Origin: Bacillota bacterium
GTDB taxonomy: Bacteria > Bacillota > Clostridia > Lachnospirales > Lachnospiraceae
Assembly: GCA_029224465.1 (NCBI GenBank)
Contig: JAQXUQ010000027.1
Coordinates: 1 to 64,000 of the forward strand
Reading direction: 5' to 3'
DNA: 64,000 nucleotides
Under the pieces are notes generated by a model. The model saw only the letters and a list, made by a program, of their open reading frames with translations. It was not told the DNA's origin and searched no databases. Position 1 is the stretch's first letter, and each line of letters begins with the position of its first letter. Position numbers and translations under genes: made by a program. This document shows, piece by piece, positions 9,680-20,620 of the stretch.

Positions 9680-11017
9680 TTATTCGTTTTCAGAAGAATC
9701 ACCGCTCTTTTTCTCGAGGCGGATCTGCGCGGACGCCGTATTCGTCTGGGTTACGCCTTCCGGCAGTGTGACCGCCACTGCGGCGGTATAATTACCGGCA
9801 AGGTTTTCCGCCTGTTTATCCGCTGTCAGAGCGCCGATATCCACGCCGGGCTGCAGCGTATCGAGGCGAATCCCGTCAATATTCGCGGCAAGGCCGCGGA
9901 AACGCAGCGTAAAGGAGCCGTCTTCGGACGCCGTCACAGTTTTGCTTGCGTCATTCACCGAGAGGATCTTCGCCTCATATCCCTGCGGCACATTGTTGAG
10001 GCTGACGCTGCTGATTTTCACGTCCACATCCGCTTCCTGCGCGGGTTCAATGCCAACCGTAACCTGCACCTTTCCGTCAAAACCACTGTCCTCAAACGTT
10101 ACGCCTTCCGGCAGAAAACCGGAAACGTCAACCGTGCGGGTAACGTCACTGTCCGCGCCGGAAATGTCGACCGCGCTTCCGGGGATCTGCAGGCTGTCGA
10201 TCGTCTGCAGAACAGAGCTCCTGCCCGCAATGCTGACCGTCTCCGGGTCTGTTGTAATCTTTCCGGTTGCGAGGTAACCGTCTGCCGGCGTTCCGCTGGT
10301 TGTGACCTGGACCGGAATTGTTTTGACCGGAAGGACGACAACATTGACCTTGACGGAATTGATGTTCATCGTCAGCGTCTGCGTATCAACAGGGTTTCCG
10401 GAGGAATCCAGCAGCCGGATATCCGAATATGTGCTGATTGAACCGGTCGCGCCGCTGATATCAACCGTCGCGGTTGCCTCGGAAATCGAGGAGACAACCG
10501 ACTGCGGGCCGGACACACGCACCTGATTCTGCTCCGGCGTCACGCTTCCCAGCTCGTACCCGGAAGCCAGCTTTCCGGCTGTTGCCGTTTTGAGCGTGAA
10601 GGTTGATGTCAGCTTCTTCTCGATACTCAGCTTCACGTTCTCGGTGCTGCCTTCAATGCTGTCGATTTCATTATTGAACTTATAGGACGAAAAACGGATT
10701 TCAACAGTGTCAAGGCTCGACAGATCATTGACATCCGCGGTAGCCACGATATCGTCCTTATCGAGCGCGTCTATGATCGAACGCTTGGCTGTCACCGTGA
10801 CGACAGGGACAACATCCGAGTCATCGAGCACGCTGTAGACATCTCCCTGCTTCGTAATAAGGTCCGTATTGAGAAGCCGCACCTGCACATTACTGATTGT
10901 CATGCGCGATACCGGATCGTTAATATTTGTGACAAGAAGCCATAGTACAATGGCAAAAGCCAGCGCAAACAGCTTCAGTCCGATATTCTCGAAAATTTTA
11001 GGCCGTTTACTGCTCAT
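9680..11017 (-). CDS. cdaR: YbbR-domain protein, CdaR (regulator of CdaA)
   Basis: MSSKRPKIFENIGLKLFALAFAIVLWLLVTNINDP... followed by repeated YbbR domains; between cdaA and glmM. Confidence 0.9.
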   Translation of the reverse strand: MSSKRPKIFENIGLKLFALAFAIVLWLLVTNINDPVSRMTISNVQVRLLNTDLITKQGDVYSVLDDSDVVPVVTVTAKRSIIDALDKDDIVATADVNDLSSLDTVEIRFSSYKFNNEIDSIEGSTENVKLSIEKKLTSTFTLKTATAGKLASGYELGSVTPEQNQVRVSGPQSVVSSISEATATVDISGATGSISTYSDIRLLDSSGNPVDTQTLTMNINSVKVNVVVLPVKTIPVQVTTSGTPADGYLATGKITTDPETVSIAGRSSVLQTIDSLQIPGSAVDISGADSDVTRTVDVSGFLPEGVTFEDSGFDGKVQVTVGIEPAQEADVDVKISSVSLNNVPQGYEAKILSVNDASKTVTASEDGSFTLRFRGLAANIDGIRLDTLQPGVDIGALTADKQAENLAGNYTAAVAVTLPEGVTQTNTASAQIRLEKKSGDSSENE

Positions 11018-11876
11018 TCTTTCTGCCCCTCCACGGCGGGATAATTCCGCGGCGGTCATCGGCGGCCTGCTTGTTCTGCAGCTCTACAAGCTTGGCGCGC
11101 AGCATGGACGCGTCCAGATTCCGGTCCAGCGTCCCGCGGTAAGCAGCGCTGATCTGTCCGGTTTCTTCCGATACAATAATGGTCAGAGAATCTGTCACTT
11201 CGGAAATTCCCACGCCCGCGCGGTGTCTGGTTCCGAGATTCTTGTCCAGCTTGTTGTCCGAAAGCGGAAGGTAGCAGGTTGCGGAAACGACCCTGTCTCT
11301 GCGGATCAGAACCGCACCGTCATGGAGCGGCGTATTCTTCTGGAAGATATTGACAAGGAGCTGACTGGACACAACCGCGTCGATGTCAATGCCGGTTTTC
11401 TCGTATTCATTAAGAGGAGTCTTCCGTTCGATCACGATCAGCGCGCCGGTCTTCACCTTCGCCATATCCGTGCAGGCACGCACGATCTCCGCAATCGTAT
11501 GGTCGGAATAAAGCCCGTCCGGCGTTCTGCTGTCAATCCGGAACAGGCTGGCAATCAGGTTCTTGCGGCCAAGTTCCTCCATCGCGCTGCGCAGCTCCGG
11601 CTGCAGGATGACTACGATCGCGATCACCGCGATGCTCATGACATTCTGGACGATCCACAGAATCGTCGTCATGTTGAAAACGGCGGCAAAGAAAATGAAT
11701 ACAATAATAACGACAAAACCGCGCAGAAGCGACCATGCCCTGGTATTCTTCACCCAGAGCATGATGTGATAGACAAGGAACGCAATGATCAGTATCTCGA
11801 CGATATCTGTCCAGCGTACGCTTGGAATATGAACTTTTCTAAGATACCCGAACAGAATCGTCTGTAAAATCTGCAT
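11007..11876 (-). CDS. cdaA: Diadenylate cyclase CdaA
   Basis: Three N-terminal TM segments, then DisA_N motifs DGAVLIRRDRVVSATCYLPLS and RHRAGVGISEVTDSLTIIVSEETGQIS. Confidence 0.96.
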   Translation of the reverse strand: MQILQTILFGYLRKVHIPSVRWTDIVEILIIAFLVYHIMLWVKNTRAWSLLRGFVVIIVFIFFAAVFNMTTILWIVQNVMSIAVIAIVVILQPELRSAMEELGRKNLIASLFRIDSRTPDGLYSDHTIAEIVRACTDMAKVKTGALIVIERKTPLNEYEKTGIDIDAVVSSQLLVNIFQKNTPLHDGAVLIRRDRVVSATCYLPLSDNKLDKNLGTRHRAGVGISEVTDSLTIIVSEETGQISAAYRGTLDRNLDASMLRAKLVELQNKQAADDRRGIIPPWRGRKNEQ

Positions 11877-11918
11877 ACGTTCTTCCCGTAAAAATTGTCC
11901 GAAGGAGTACCGGCCGGC

Positions 11919-12944
11919 TTAGAAGCCGGCGTTGTCCTCTTCGTCCTGACCGTAATCGTCTTCCGGCGCGTCCTGATCCGCGTAGGAATTCTCATCCTGC
12001 ATTCCGTAAGCGTTTCTGGATGTGCTGATCGTCTTCACGCTGCGGCTGGGTTCCGTATAGAGCACCTTCGGCACCGCTCTGACATAATAATAATAATCGT
12101 CATCCTCAAACTGCGTGTTCTCAATCGCGGAATAATCCAGATTGAACGCAAAGAAAGTAATGGCAGCTGAAATAAGCGCCGCGAGAACCACGCCGAGGAA
12201 AGAAGCGCCGACCGAAATGCCTGCGTCGTAAAGCAGCTCTCCCGCCGTAATGATGATCAGCTGCAGAACGCAGCCCGCCGCCGTCGCGACGTACCACGCG
12301 TAGCGGATCGGAAGTCTCCGGATTATATATACGCACACCGCGGACGCGGAAAAAGCAAGGATTGTAATCAGCATCGCCTTGTTCTGCAGCAGGCCGTCGA
12401 GAAGAAACCGGAACCTCGCGATCAGGTCCTCATCCCCCGCCTTTGCCGCGATCGCGGTTTCATTCGCCTTTACGAACGTTATAAACGAGTTGATGATGAC
12501 GCCGGTGGAAACCGTCAGCGCGGAAGCCGGAGAATACAAAAGCCCGCCGGCAACGGGCAGTACATTCGGTGTCCCGGCCATGCTGCATAGAGGATACAGA
12601 AGAAGCAGCATCGTGTCTCCCGGGGCAAAACGGAAATACAAAAGCAGCAGCAGGAGAAGCAGAATGCCGCCGACAAGTGCCGCCTCGACCGCCAGCGAAT
12701 ACAGGTGAACGACAATCATCACCGCGAGAATGCCCGCCACCGCTCCCGCGGGAAGAAGCGTGCATAAAAGCGTAATGATCAGCGCCGGCAGTACGCCGGC
12801 AAGCGTTTTCTGATATCCGATTCTGCCGTTGATATAAAGAACCGCCGTCAGAACGACAAGGAACTTCAGCGCGATACTGACGAGATTCTCATACTGTCTG
12901 TAAAAGGAGATCAGTTTCTCCCGGAACTGTAGAAGGGATGCCAT
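11919..12944 (-). CDS. Polytopic membrane protein of unknown function with acidic/Tyr-rich cytoplasmic tail
   Basis: 341 aa, many TM segments; tail IENTQFEDDDYYYYVRAVPKVLYTEPSRSVKTISTSRNAYGMQDENS...EDDYGQDEEDNAGF. Confidence 0.75.
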   Translation of the reverse strand: MASLLQFREKLISFYRQYENLVSIALKFLVVLTAVLYINGRIGYQKTLAGVLPALIITLLCTLLPAGAVAGILAVMIVVHLYSLAVEAALVGGILLLLLLLLYFRFAPGDTMLLLLYPLCSMAGTPNVLPVAGGLLYSPASALTVSTGVIINSFITFVKANETAIAAKAGDEDLIARFRFLLDGLLQNKAMLITILAFSASAVCVYIIRRLPIRYAWYVATAAGCVLQLIIITAGELLYDAGISVGASFLGVVLAALISAAITFFAFNLDYSAIENTQFEDDDYYYYVRAVPKVLYTEPSRSVKTISTSRNAYGMQDENSYADQDAPEDDYGQDEEDNAGF

Positions 12945-12949
12945 GCGGG

Positions 12950-13348
12950 TTATAACTCCTCTTCGCGCTCATAGTATTCGGACAGCCGGTCCAGCGCGTC
13001 GTAATAGCGCTCGAGGCGCCGGCGCGTTCTTCTGTAACGGCCTGTGTAAACAATGACGGTCACCGCGATATACGCGGTCAGAAAGAGCGCGTAGGCAATC
13101 GCGATCCTGCCGGCCAGACCGGACAGAGAAAAGCTGTATACAGACAGCATCAGATCCTCAAAGTTGTAAAGAGCATACACTGCGGCAATCAGAAGAAAAG
13201 CCGCGCTTGCGCAGATCACCGAGAGCAGCACTTGTTTTGCCAGATAATCTCCCATGAAATAGGCGCTGATCCGTTCGTCCCTGCGTCCGTTATGCTTTCT
13301 GTATATTTCCATTCTCGTCATCAGACTGACGCGCTGTTCATTGATCAT
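12950..13348 (-). CDS. Small membrane protein of unknown function
   Basis: 132 aa, two to three TM segments; 6 bp from the next gene and overlapping comF by 4 bp. Confidence 0.7.
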   Translation of the reverse strand: MINEQRVSLMTRMEIYRKHNGRRDERISAYFMGDYLAKQVLLSVICASAAFLLIAAVYALYNFEDLMLSVYSFSLSGLAGRIAIAYALFLTAYIAVTVIVYTGRYRRTRRRLERYYDALDRLSEYYEREEEL

Positions 13349-14100
13349 GTAAGGCTTTCTCCAATTGCAAGCGTGATGAAAAGCACGCCGCGCGCTCCCG
13401 CCGAAAGCAGCTCCCCGCTGCAGGCGTCAATTGTAGCGCCGGTCGTGTAGATATCATCGACGAGCACAATCAATTTTGATTTTACATCATTTGATGCGGC
13501 ATGGAAAGTGCTTTCAAGGCATCGCTGCCGCATCGAAAAGCTCATGCCGCGAAGGGGCGCCGTATGCCTCCTCCTTACGAGCGCATCTTCTCTGCACGCT
13601 ATACCTGTCCTTTTCGCGATTTCCCTCGAAAGCAGCGCTGCCTGATTGTACCCCCGCTGCGCCATGCGCTGCTTCGATACGGGCACCGGGACCAGCAAAT
13701 CAGGGCGCGGCTTCCCGTACCTCTCGATCAGTTCCTTTTCCGGAAACGCGCGCAGAAGTTTGTCCGCCATCACCTTGCCGAACCAGGCGGCATATTCCTG
13801 CCTGCCCTCATATTTAAACCTGTAGATCGCTCCCGAAACAGAGCGGTAGCGGAAAACAGCACAGCCCTTGTCATACAGATGCGGCAGCCGCGCGCAGTCC
13901 GGACAGTATTCCTGTCCCGGATCTGCCAGCGGTTTCCCGCATTTCGCGCAGAGTGCGGTTTTCCCGTCCCTTCCTTCCACCTGCAGCGGCACATCCGCGC
14001 ATTCCCGGCAGATCAAAGCGCCGGGCGGCTTTACCGGCCTGTCGCAGACGGGGCAGCGCCTCGGATAGATCATATCAGTCACAAGCTGGAGCGGCGTCAT
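13345..14100 (-). CDS. ComF family protein (phosphoribosyltransferase-like)
   Basis: N-terminal Zn finger CPVCDRPVKPPGALICREC..CAKCGKPL..CPDC and VLVDDIYTTGATIDACSGEL PRPP-binding motif. Confidence 0.92.
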   Translation of the reverse strand: MTPLQLVTDMIYPRRCPVCDRPVKPPGALICRECADVPLQVEGRDGKTALCAKCGKPLADPGQEYCPDCARLPHLYDKGCAVFRYRSVSGAIYRFKYEGRQEYAAWFGKVMADKLLRAFPEKELIERYGKPRPDLLVPVPVSKQRMAQRGYNQAALLSREIAKRTGIACREDALVRRRHTAPLRGMSFSMRQRCLESTFHAASNDVKSKLIVLVDDIYTTGATIDACSGELLSAGARGVLFITLAIGESLT

Positions 14101-16327
14101 AAACCTCCCTGATTCTGTCCGCGAGCCCCGTATACCGGGTATACTGACTGGTATTCGCGGCCATATTCATCACGCACTGCCTGCTGCCGAGAATCATGAC
14201 GCAGCTGCGCGCCCTCGTAATTGCCGTATAGAGAAGATTGCGGCTGTACAGCCCCGGCGGCCCCGGAAGGAGCGGCAGGATGACTGCCGGATACTCCGAG
14301 CCCTGCGATTTGTGAACGGTAATCGCGTAGGCAAGGTCCAGATCGTCCAGATCCGAAAACGGGTACTCGACCATACGCTGCTCGTCAAAACAGATCCGCA
14401 TCATCTGCGCCTGCCTGTCAATTTCCAGAATTCTTCCGAAATCTCCGTTGAAGATGCCGGCGCCGGTCTCCAGCGCCATGCCGAAATTTCCCTGCACCTT
14501 CCATTCCATCTGATAATTGTTCCGCGTCTGCATGACCTTGTCCCCTTCGCGGAAAACAACTTCGTGCGCGGTATATTCCTGCTTTCCTTCGGATTTCGGA
14601 TTCAGCACGCTCTGCAGCACTTCGTTCATCCGCACCGCGCCAAGCGCTCCCTTGCGCATCGGCGTCAGAACCTGGATTTCCTCCTTTGCGCAGCCGACAT
14701 ACTTCGGCAGATAATCCTGCAGAAGCTGTACGGTATGCTTGTAGATCACCATCGGGTCCCTGCGTTCCAGAAAGAAAAAGTCCTTTCCCTTGTTGTCCAG
14801 GACAACCGGCTCCCCGCCAATAATGCGGTGCGCGTTCATAATGATTTCGCTCTGCGACGCCTGGCGGAAAATTTTGTTCAGAACAATCGTGCGGAACGCG
14901 CCCGAGGCAATCATGTCGCCGAGCACGCGTCCGGGTCCCACGCTCGGCAGCTGATCGGCGTCACCGACCAGAATCAGCCGCGTTCCCGGTTTCAGGGCAG
15001 AAAGAAGAGCCTCAAATAGAAAGAGGTCGACCATGGACATTTCGTCAATGATTACGGCGTCCGCTTCCAGCGGGTCGGAAGCGTCATGTTCGAAGCGGTA
15101 CCCCTCCGCCTCGTTCTCCATCTGCGCGTTCCCGGTTACCTTATACCCTAACAGCCGGTGGATTGTCATTGCCTCAAAGCCGGTGGCTTCGCTCATGCGC
15201 TTTGCCGCGCGCCCTGTCGGCGCGGCCAGGACCACCGCCTTGCCGCATGAAATCAGGAGCCGGATGATGGTGTTGATCGTCGTTGTTTTGCCGGTGCCGG
15301 GACCGCCTGTGATCAGAAGGAGCGGCCGGAGCGCCGAAAGCCGCACCGCTTCTTTCTGCCGCTCATCCAGATGCAGGTTTTCCTTTTCCTCGAGCTCCCG
15401 GATACGCAGGTCCAGCTCGTCGTCACAAAGTTCTCTGACCGGCGCCGCGTCCAGATCAAAAAGGAGCCTCGCGATCCGCAGTTCCTTGTGATAGGCATAC
15501 GAGGAATAGATGAATTCCACCCCGTCCTTTTTCTTCAGGTACAGTTCCCTGAGGACAATCATATTGTCAAGCTGCACAGAGACGGCTTCCTGCGGCACCC
15601 GCAGCAGCTCGACTGCCCTCTGCAGCAGAAACTGTCTCGGAAGGCAGGTGCTCCCTTCCGAAAGCGCCGCATTCTGAATGTACAGAAGGCCGCTCCGGAT
15701 GCGGTATTCCGAATCCGGAAGGATGCCGGCCTTCCGCGCGATCTCGTCCGCCCGCGCGAATCCGATCCCGCCGATATCTTCGGCAAGCCGGTACGGATTC
15801 TCCCGCAGAATCGCGTACATCTCCATGCCGTAGGTATCCCAGATCCGGATCGCCTGCCGGGTGGAAATGCCATACTCTCCAAGAAACATCATTGCCTCGC
15901 GGCTCTCTCTCTTGCCGGCAATCTGCAGACCGATGGATCTTGCCATCTTCTCGCTGATTCCCTTGACTTCCGAAAGGCGCTCCGGCTCCTCGTCGAGGAT
16001 GCGCATGGTGTCGCTGCCGAATTTTTTCAGAATTCTCTTCGCGAGAGACTCTCCGATCCCTTTGACAGCGCCCGAAGACAGATAGCGGAAAACAGCGGCG
16101 TCATCCTCCGGTGCGCACGGCTCATAGGAAGAAATTTTCAGCTGCTGCCCGTACATCGGATGTTCGGTGTACTCTCCCGTCACCTTGCAGCTCTCCCCTT
16201 CCGAAATCTGCGCAGGGTAACCGACACAGGTCACAGGTCCTTCTTCTCCCGTGACTTCAAAAACCGTATAACCGTTTTCGGCATTTCTATAGATAATTTG
16301 TGAAATATATCCCTGATAATTCTCCAT
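14075..16327 (-). CDS. recD2: RecD2-type ATP-dependent DNA helicase
   Basis: ITGGPGTGKTTTINTII Walker A, IIDEMSMVD, LVGDADQLPSVGPGRVL, VHKSQGSEYPAVILPL. Confidence 0.94.
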   Translation of the reverse strand: MENYQGYISQIIYRNAENGYTVFEVTGEEGPVTCVGYPAQISEGESCKVTGEYTEHPMYGQQLKISSYEPCAPEDDAAVFRYLSSGAVKGIGESLAKRILKKFGSDTMRILDEEPERLSEVKGISEKMARSIGLQIAGKRESREAMMFLGEYGISTRQAIRIWDTYGMEMYAILRENPYRLAEDIGGIGFARADEIARKAGILPDSEYRIRSGLLYIQNAALSEGSTCLPRQFLLQRAVELLRVPQEAVSVQLDNMIVLRELYLKKKDGVEFIYSSYAYHKELRIARLLFDLDAAPVRELCDDELDLRIRELEEKENLHLDERQKEAVRLSALRPLLLITGGPGTGKTTTINTIIRLLISCGKAVVLAAPTGRAAKRMSEATGFEAMTIHRLLGYKVTGNAQMENEAEGYRFEHDASDPLEADAVIIDEMSMVDLFLFEALLSALKPGTRLILVGDADQLPSVGPGRVLGDMIASGAFRTIVLNKIFRQASQSEIIMNAHRIIGGEPVVLDNKGKDFFFLERRDPMVIYKHTVQLLQDYLPKYVGCAKEEIQVLTPMRKGALGAVRMNEVLQSVLNPKSEGKQEYTAHEVVFREGDKVMQTRNNYQMEWKVQGNFGMALETGAGIFNGDFGRILEIDRQAQMMRICFDEQRMVEYPFSDLDDLDLAYAITVHKSQGSEYPAVILPLLPGPPGLYSRNLLYTAITRARSCVMILGSRQCVMNMAANTSQYTRYTGLADRIREVYDAAPACD

Positions 16328-16492
16328 GAAACGTATAGACAGCCCCTTCCCTGTAAGGCTCCGGCGGCGGGATCAGAAGAAATGAGGAAAAACCGGGACC
16401 CGGCCGCAGGAGAACTGCGCCGGCATCCCGGAAGAAATCAGTAAAGATAACGCGTGTGTCCGAATCTCCGGGCACCGCTGCATATATGGAAC

Positions 16493-17491
16493 TCAGGCGT
16501 CAATACCGGCGGAACCGGAAATGAATTCCACATACTTGCCGGTGCCGATCGCGACTGCCGTCATCGGATCCTCTGCTGTAACGGCGCTGATGCCGGTCTT
16601 GCTGGTGATCAGCTCTTCCAGACCGTTCAGGAGCGATCCGCCGCCCGTAAGGACAATGCCGCGGTCCGCGATATCCGCCGCAAGTTCCGGCGGCGTTTTC
16701 TCAAGGACGCTGTGCACGGCCTCCACAATCTGATTGGTGGATTCCTTCAGCGCCTCTTCGGTCTCGGAGGAAGAAACCTTGATCGTTCTGGGAAGACCCG
16801 TAACAAGGTTTCTGCCGCGGACTTCCATGTACTCCTCTTCCGCCTGCGGATAGCAGCTTCCGATCTTGATCTTGATATCTTCTGCGGTACGTTCACCGAC
16901 CAGAAGGTTATACTTCTTCCGCATGTAACGCACGAGCGCGTCGTCAAAATCATCGCCGGCTACCTTGATGGACGTGCTGACCACCGTGCCTCCAAGGGAG
17001 ATGACCGCGATGTCGGTCGTGCCGCCGCCGATATCGACGACCATATTTCCGCACGGCTTGGCTATATCAATTCCGGCGCCGATCGCGGCCGCGATCGGTT
17101 CCTCAATGATATAAACTTCCCGCGCGCCCGCCTGAAATGTCGCGTCTTCCACAGCCTTCTTCTCGACCTCGGTTACCTGACTCGGGACGCAGACGGCAAT
17201 GCGGGGTTTCCGGAACGTTCTCTTACCTACCGCCTTCTGGATGAAATACTTCATCATCTTCTCAGTGACGGTATAATCCGAGATAACCCCCTGCCGGAGC
17301 GGACGCACCGCTACGATATTTCCGGGCGTACGGCCGAGCATCAGTCTCGCGTCTTCTCCGATCGCCTTGATTCTGTTGGTATCACGGTCAAACGCTACGA
17401 CAGAGGGCTCTTTCAGCACAACGCCTCTTCCTCTGATATAAACCAGAACACTGGCTGTTCCCAAGTCAATTCCGATATCCGAATGCTGCAT
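16493..17491 (-). CDS. Rod shape-determining protein, MreB/Mbl family
   Basis: DIGIDLGTASVLVYIRGRGVVLKEPSVVAFDRDTN...MVVDIGGGTTDIAVISLGG. Confidence 0.94.
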   Translation of the reverse strand: MQHSDIGIDLGTASVLVYIRGRGVVLKEPSVVAFDRDTNRIKAIGEDARLMLGRTPGNIVAVRPLRQGVISDYTVTEKMMKYFIQKAVGKRTFRKPRIAVCVPSQVTEVEKKAVEDATFQAGAREVYIIEEPIAAAIGAGIDIAKPCGNMVVDIGGGTTDIAVISLGGTVVSTSIKVAGDDFDDALVRYMRKKYNLLVGERTAEDIKIKIGSCYPQAEEEYMEVRGRNLVTGLPRTIKVSSSETEEALKESTNQIVEAVHSVLEKTPPELAADIADRGIVLTGGGSLLNGLEELITSKTGISAVTAEDPMTAVAIGTGKYVEFISGSAGIDA

Positions 17492-17612
17492 TCGCTTTCC
17501 TCATGATCTGACAAAATTTAAACCGAACGCGGACATGCCGCGCGCATGAAAATGCCATGCGTTAATAGTATAGACTACCGTTCTTCACTTTTCAAAGAGT
17601 TCTGCATAAAAT

Positions 17613-20561
17613 TTAGATAACTTTCGCTTTGTCCAGCATCTTGCGCACATAATATCCGGTGTAAGACTGGTGGCACTGCGCGATCTCCTCGGGCGTTCCG
17701 CACGCGACAACGGTCCCGCCGCCATCGCCGCCTTCCGGACCCATGTCGATGATGTAATCCGCGGTTTTGATCACATCCAGATTGTGCTCGATCACGACCA
17801 CGCTGTTGCCGCCTTCCACAAGCTTCTGCAGAATTTCGGTGAGCTTGCGCACATCCTCAAAATGAAGGCCTGTGGTCGGCTCGTCCAGAATGTAAATTGT
17901 TTTACCCGTGCTTCTTCTGGAAAGCTCGGCCGCAAGCTTGATTCTCTGCGCCTCACCGCCCGAAAGCTCGGTCGAAGGCTGCCCCAGCTTGACATAGCCA
18001 AGGCCCACGTCATAGAGCGTCTGGATCTTATTCCGGATCGAAGGTACATTTTCAAAGAACTTCACGGCTTCCTCGATCGTCATGTCCAGCACATCAAAAA
18101 TGCTCTTTCCCTTGTATCTGACCTCCAGCGTCTCCCGGTTATAGCGTTTCCCGCCGCAGACTTCGCAGGGTACATAGACGTCCGGCAGGAAATGCATCTC
18201 AATCTTGATAATGCCGTCACCGCCGCAGGCCTCGCACCGTCCGCCCTTTACATTGAAGGAAAAGCGTCCTTTGCTGTAACCCTTCGCCTTCGCGTCCGGC
18301 GTCCCCGCAAAGAGCGCGCGGATCAGATCAAAAACACCGGTATAGGTTGCCGGATTGGAACGGGGTGTGCGCCCGATCGGCGACTGGTCGATGTCGATAA
18401 CCTTGTCCAGCTGCTCTATTCCCTCAATGCCGTCGTTCGGCCCCGCGGTAACCTGCGCGTGGTTCAGATCGCGCGCCAGCTGCTTGTACAGAATTTCGTT
18501 CACAAGAGAGCTTTTGCCGGAGCCCGAAACACCGGTCACGAGTGTCAGAACGCCGAGCGGCACATCGACATCGATATGCTTTAAATTGTTCATCGCAGCG
18601 CCGCGGATTTTCAGCCAGCCGGTCGGTTTCCTGCGAACCTGCGGCACAGGAATGAAACGTTTCCCGGACAAATACTGTCCCGTAACCGACGCCGGATTTT
18701 TCATGATTTCCTCCGCGGCTCCGCAGGCGACGATCTCGCCTCCGTGAGAGCCCGCGCCGGGACCTACATCGACAATATAGTCGGCGGCGCGCATCGTGTC
18801 TTCATCGTGCTCGACCACGATCACCGTATTCCACAGATCGCGCAGATTCTTAAGCGTCCGCAGAAGCTTGTCATTATCTCTCTGATGCAGACCGATGCTC
18901 GGCTCATCCAGAATGTAGCAGACGCCGACAAGGCCGGAGCCGATCTGCGTCGCAAGCCGGATTCTCTGCGCCTCGCCCCCCGAAAGCGTTGCCGTTGCCC
19001 GCGCGAGCGTCAGATAATCCAGTCCCACATCGACAAGGAAGGAGACTCTCGCCCTGATCTCTTTTAAAATCTGGCTTCCGATCAGCTGCTGCTGGGGCGA
19101 AAGCCGCAGCTCCTCAAGAAAGTCCAGCAGTTTCCTGATGGAAAAACAAGTCAGATCATAAATATTCACCCCGCCGACCGTAACTGCCAGCGATTCCCTG
19201 CGGAGCCTTTTACCTCCGCAGGTTTTGCAGGGGCTGATGCTCATGAATTTTTCGTACTCTATTTTGACCCGGTCGCTTGCTTCCTTATAACGGCGGTACG
19301 AATTTTCGATCAGCCCTTCCCAGGTAATCCGGTAAGTGACCTTCCGGACGCTGCTCTGGCTCTTGTACTGGATTTCGAACTCCTCGGGCGTACCATGCAG
19401 AATAATGTCCCGGACATTGGAAGGCAGCTTCTCCCAAGGTGTATCCATGCGGAAGCCGTATTTTTCAGACAAGCCCACAAACATCGCGTTCGCCCAGCTG
19501 GTATCCTTCATGGCGCTCTGCCAGCCCGGCAGTGCAATCGCACCTTCATTAATTGAAAGCGACGGATCGGGGATCAGCAGCTTTTCATCGAACTCCATCT
19601 TATAGCCGATGCCGGCGCAGTCCGGACAGGCTCCGAACGGATTGTTGAACGAAAAGCTCCGCGGCTCGATTTCCGGAACGCTGATGCCGCAGACAGGGCA
19701 GGCAAAATTCTGGGAAAACTGCAGCAGCTCCCCGTCCACGACCTGCACCTGCGCGAGACCGTCCGCCAGAGAAAGCGCGTTTTCCAGAGAGTCCGTCAAT
19801 CTCCTCGCAATCCCCTCTCTGACAATCAGACGGTCAATGATAATCTCAATGTTGTGCTTGATATTCTTGTCGAGCGTGATTTCTTCGTCCGAAAGATCAT
19901 ACTGGTTTCCATCGATCCGCACGCGGACATAACCGGCCTTTCTGGCTCTGTCGAGCACTTTTTCGTGGCGGCCTTTCTTGCCGCGCACAACCGGTGAAAG
20001 TACCAGTATCTTTGCGCCTTCTTTCAGGTTCATGATTTTGTCCACCATCTGGTCGACGGTCTGCTTCGCGATCTCGCGGCCGCAGTTCGGGCAATGCGGA
20101 ATTCCAACCCGCGCGTAAAGAAGCCGGAAATAATCATAAATCTCCGTAACCGTTCCGACCGTTGATCTGGGATTGCGGTTTGTCGATTTCTGGTCAATTG
20201 AGATTGCCGGCGAAAGTCCTTCGATATTGTCAACGTCCGGTTTTTCCATCTGGCCGAGGAACTGCCGCGCGTAGGAAGACAAAGACTCCATGTAGCGTCT
20301 CTGCCCCTCCGCGTAGATCGTGTCAAACGCGAGAGAAGATTTTCCGGATCCGGACAAGCCTGTCAGAACAACCAGCTCGTTGCGGGGAATATCCACGCTG
20401 ACGTTCTTCAAATTATGTTCTCTGGCGCCGCGGATGCGGATGCAGTCCTCTCTGCTGATCTTTTTTCTGCGCAGCTCATCCTTTCTGGTCTGTCCCTGCG
20501 CCGCTTCTTCTGCCTGCCGCAGCGCCGGCCAGTAATCGGGCTTTTGAATTTTAACCGCCAT
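17613..20561 (-). CDS. uvrA: Excinuclease ABC subunit A
   Basis: [67 protein letters not shown]. Confidence 0.98.
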   Translation of the reverse strand: MAVKIQKPDYWPALRQAEEAAQGQTRKDELRRKKISREDCIRIRGAREHNLKNVSVDIPRNELVVLTGLSGSGKSSLAFDTIYAEGQRRYMESLSSYARQFLGQMEKPDVDNIEGLSPAISIDQKSTNRNPRSTVGTVTEIYDYFRLLYARVGIPHCPNCGREIAKQTVDQMVDKIMNLKEGAKILVLSPVVRGKKGRHEKVLDRARKAGYVRVRIDGNQYDLSDEEITLDKNIKHNIEIIIDRLIVREGIARRLTDSLENALSLADGLAQVQVVDGELLQFSQNFACPVCGISVPEIEPRSFSFNNPFGACPDCAGIGYKMEFDEKLLIPDPSLSINEGAIALPGWQSAMKDTSWANAMFVGLSEKYGFRMDTPWEKLPSNVRDIILHGTPEEFEIQYKSQSSVRKVTYRITWEGLIENSYRRYKEASDRVKIEYEKFMSISPCKTCGGKRLRRESLAVTVGGVNIYDLTCFSIRKLLDFLEELRLSPQQQLIGSQILKEIRARVSFLVDVGLDYLTLARATATLSGGEAQRIRLATQIGSGLVGVCYILDEPSIGLHQRDNDKLLRTLKNLRDLWNTVIVVEHDEDTMRAADYIVDVGPGAGSHGGEIVACGAAEEIMKNPASVTGQYLSGKRFIPVPQVRRKPTGWLKIRGAAMNNLKHIDVDVPLGVLTLVTGVSGSGKSSLVNEILYKQLARDLNHAQVTAGPNDGIEGIEQLDKVIDIDQSPIGRTPRSNPATYTGVFDLIRALFAGTPDAKAKGYSKGRFSFNVKGGRCEACGGDGIIKIEMHFLPDVYVPCEVCGGKRYNRETLEVRYKGKSIFDVLDMTIEEAVKFFENVPSIRNKIQTLYDVGLGYVKLGQPSTELSGGEAQRIKLAAELSRRSTGKTIYILDEPTTGLHFEDVRKLTEILQKLVEGGNSVVVIEHNLDVIKTADYIIDMGPEGGDGGGTVVACGTPEEIAQCHQSYTGYYVRKMLDKAKVI

Positions 20562-20620
20562 AGTATCCTTTCACGTTATTTGGCGGCGGCTGCAGAATCT
20601 GCGGCCGCCGCCTGTCTGTA

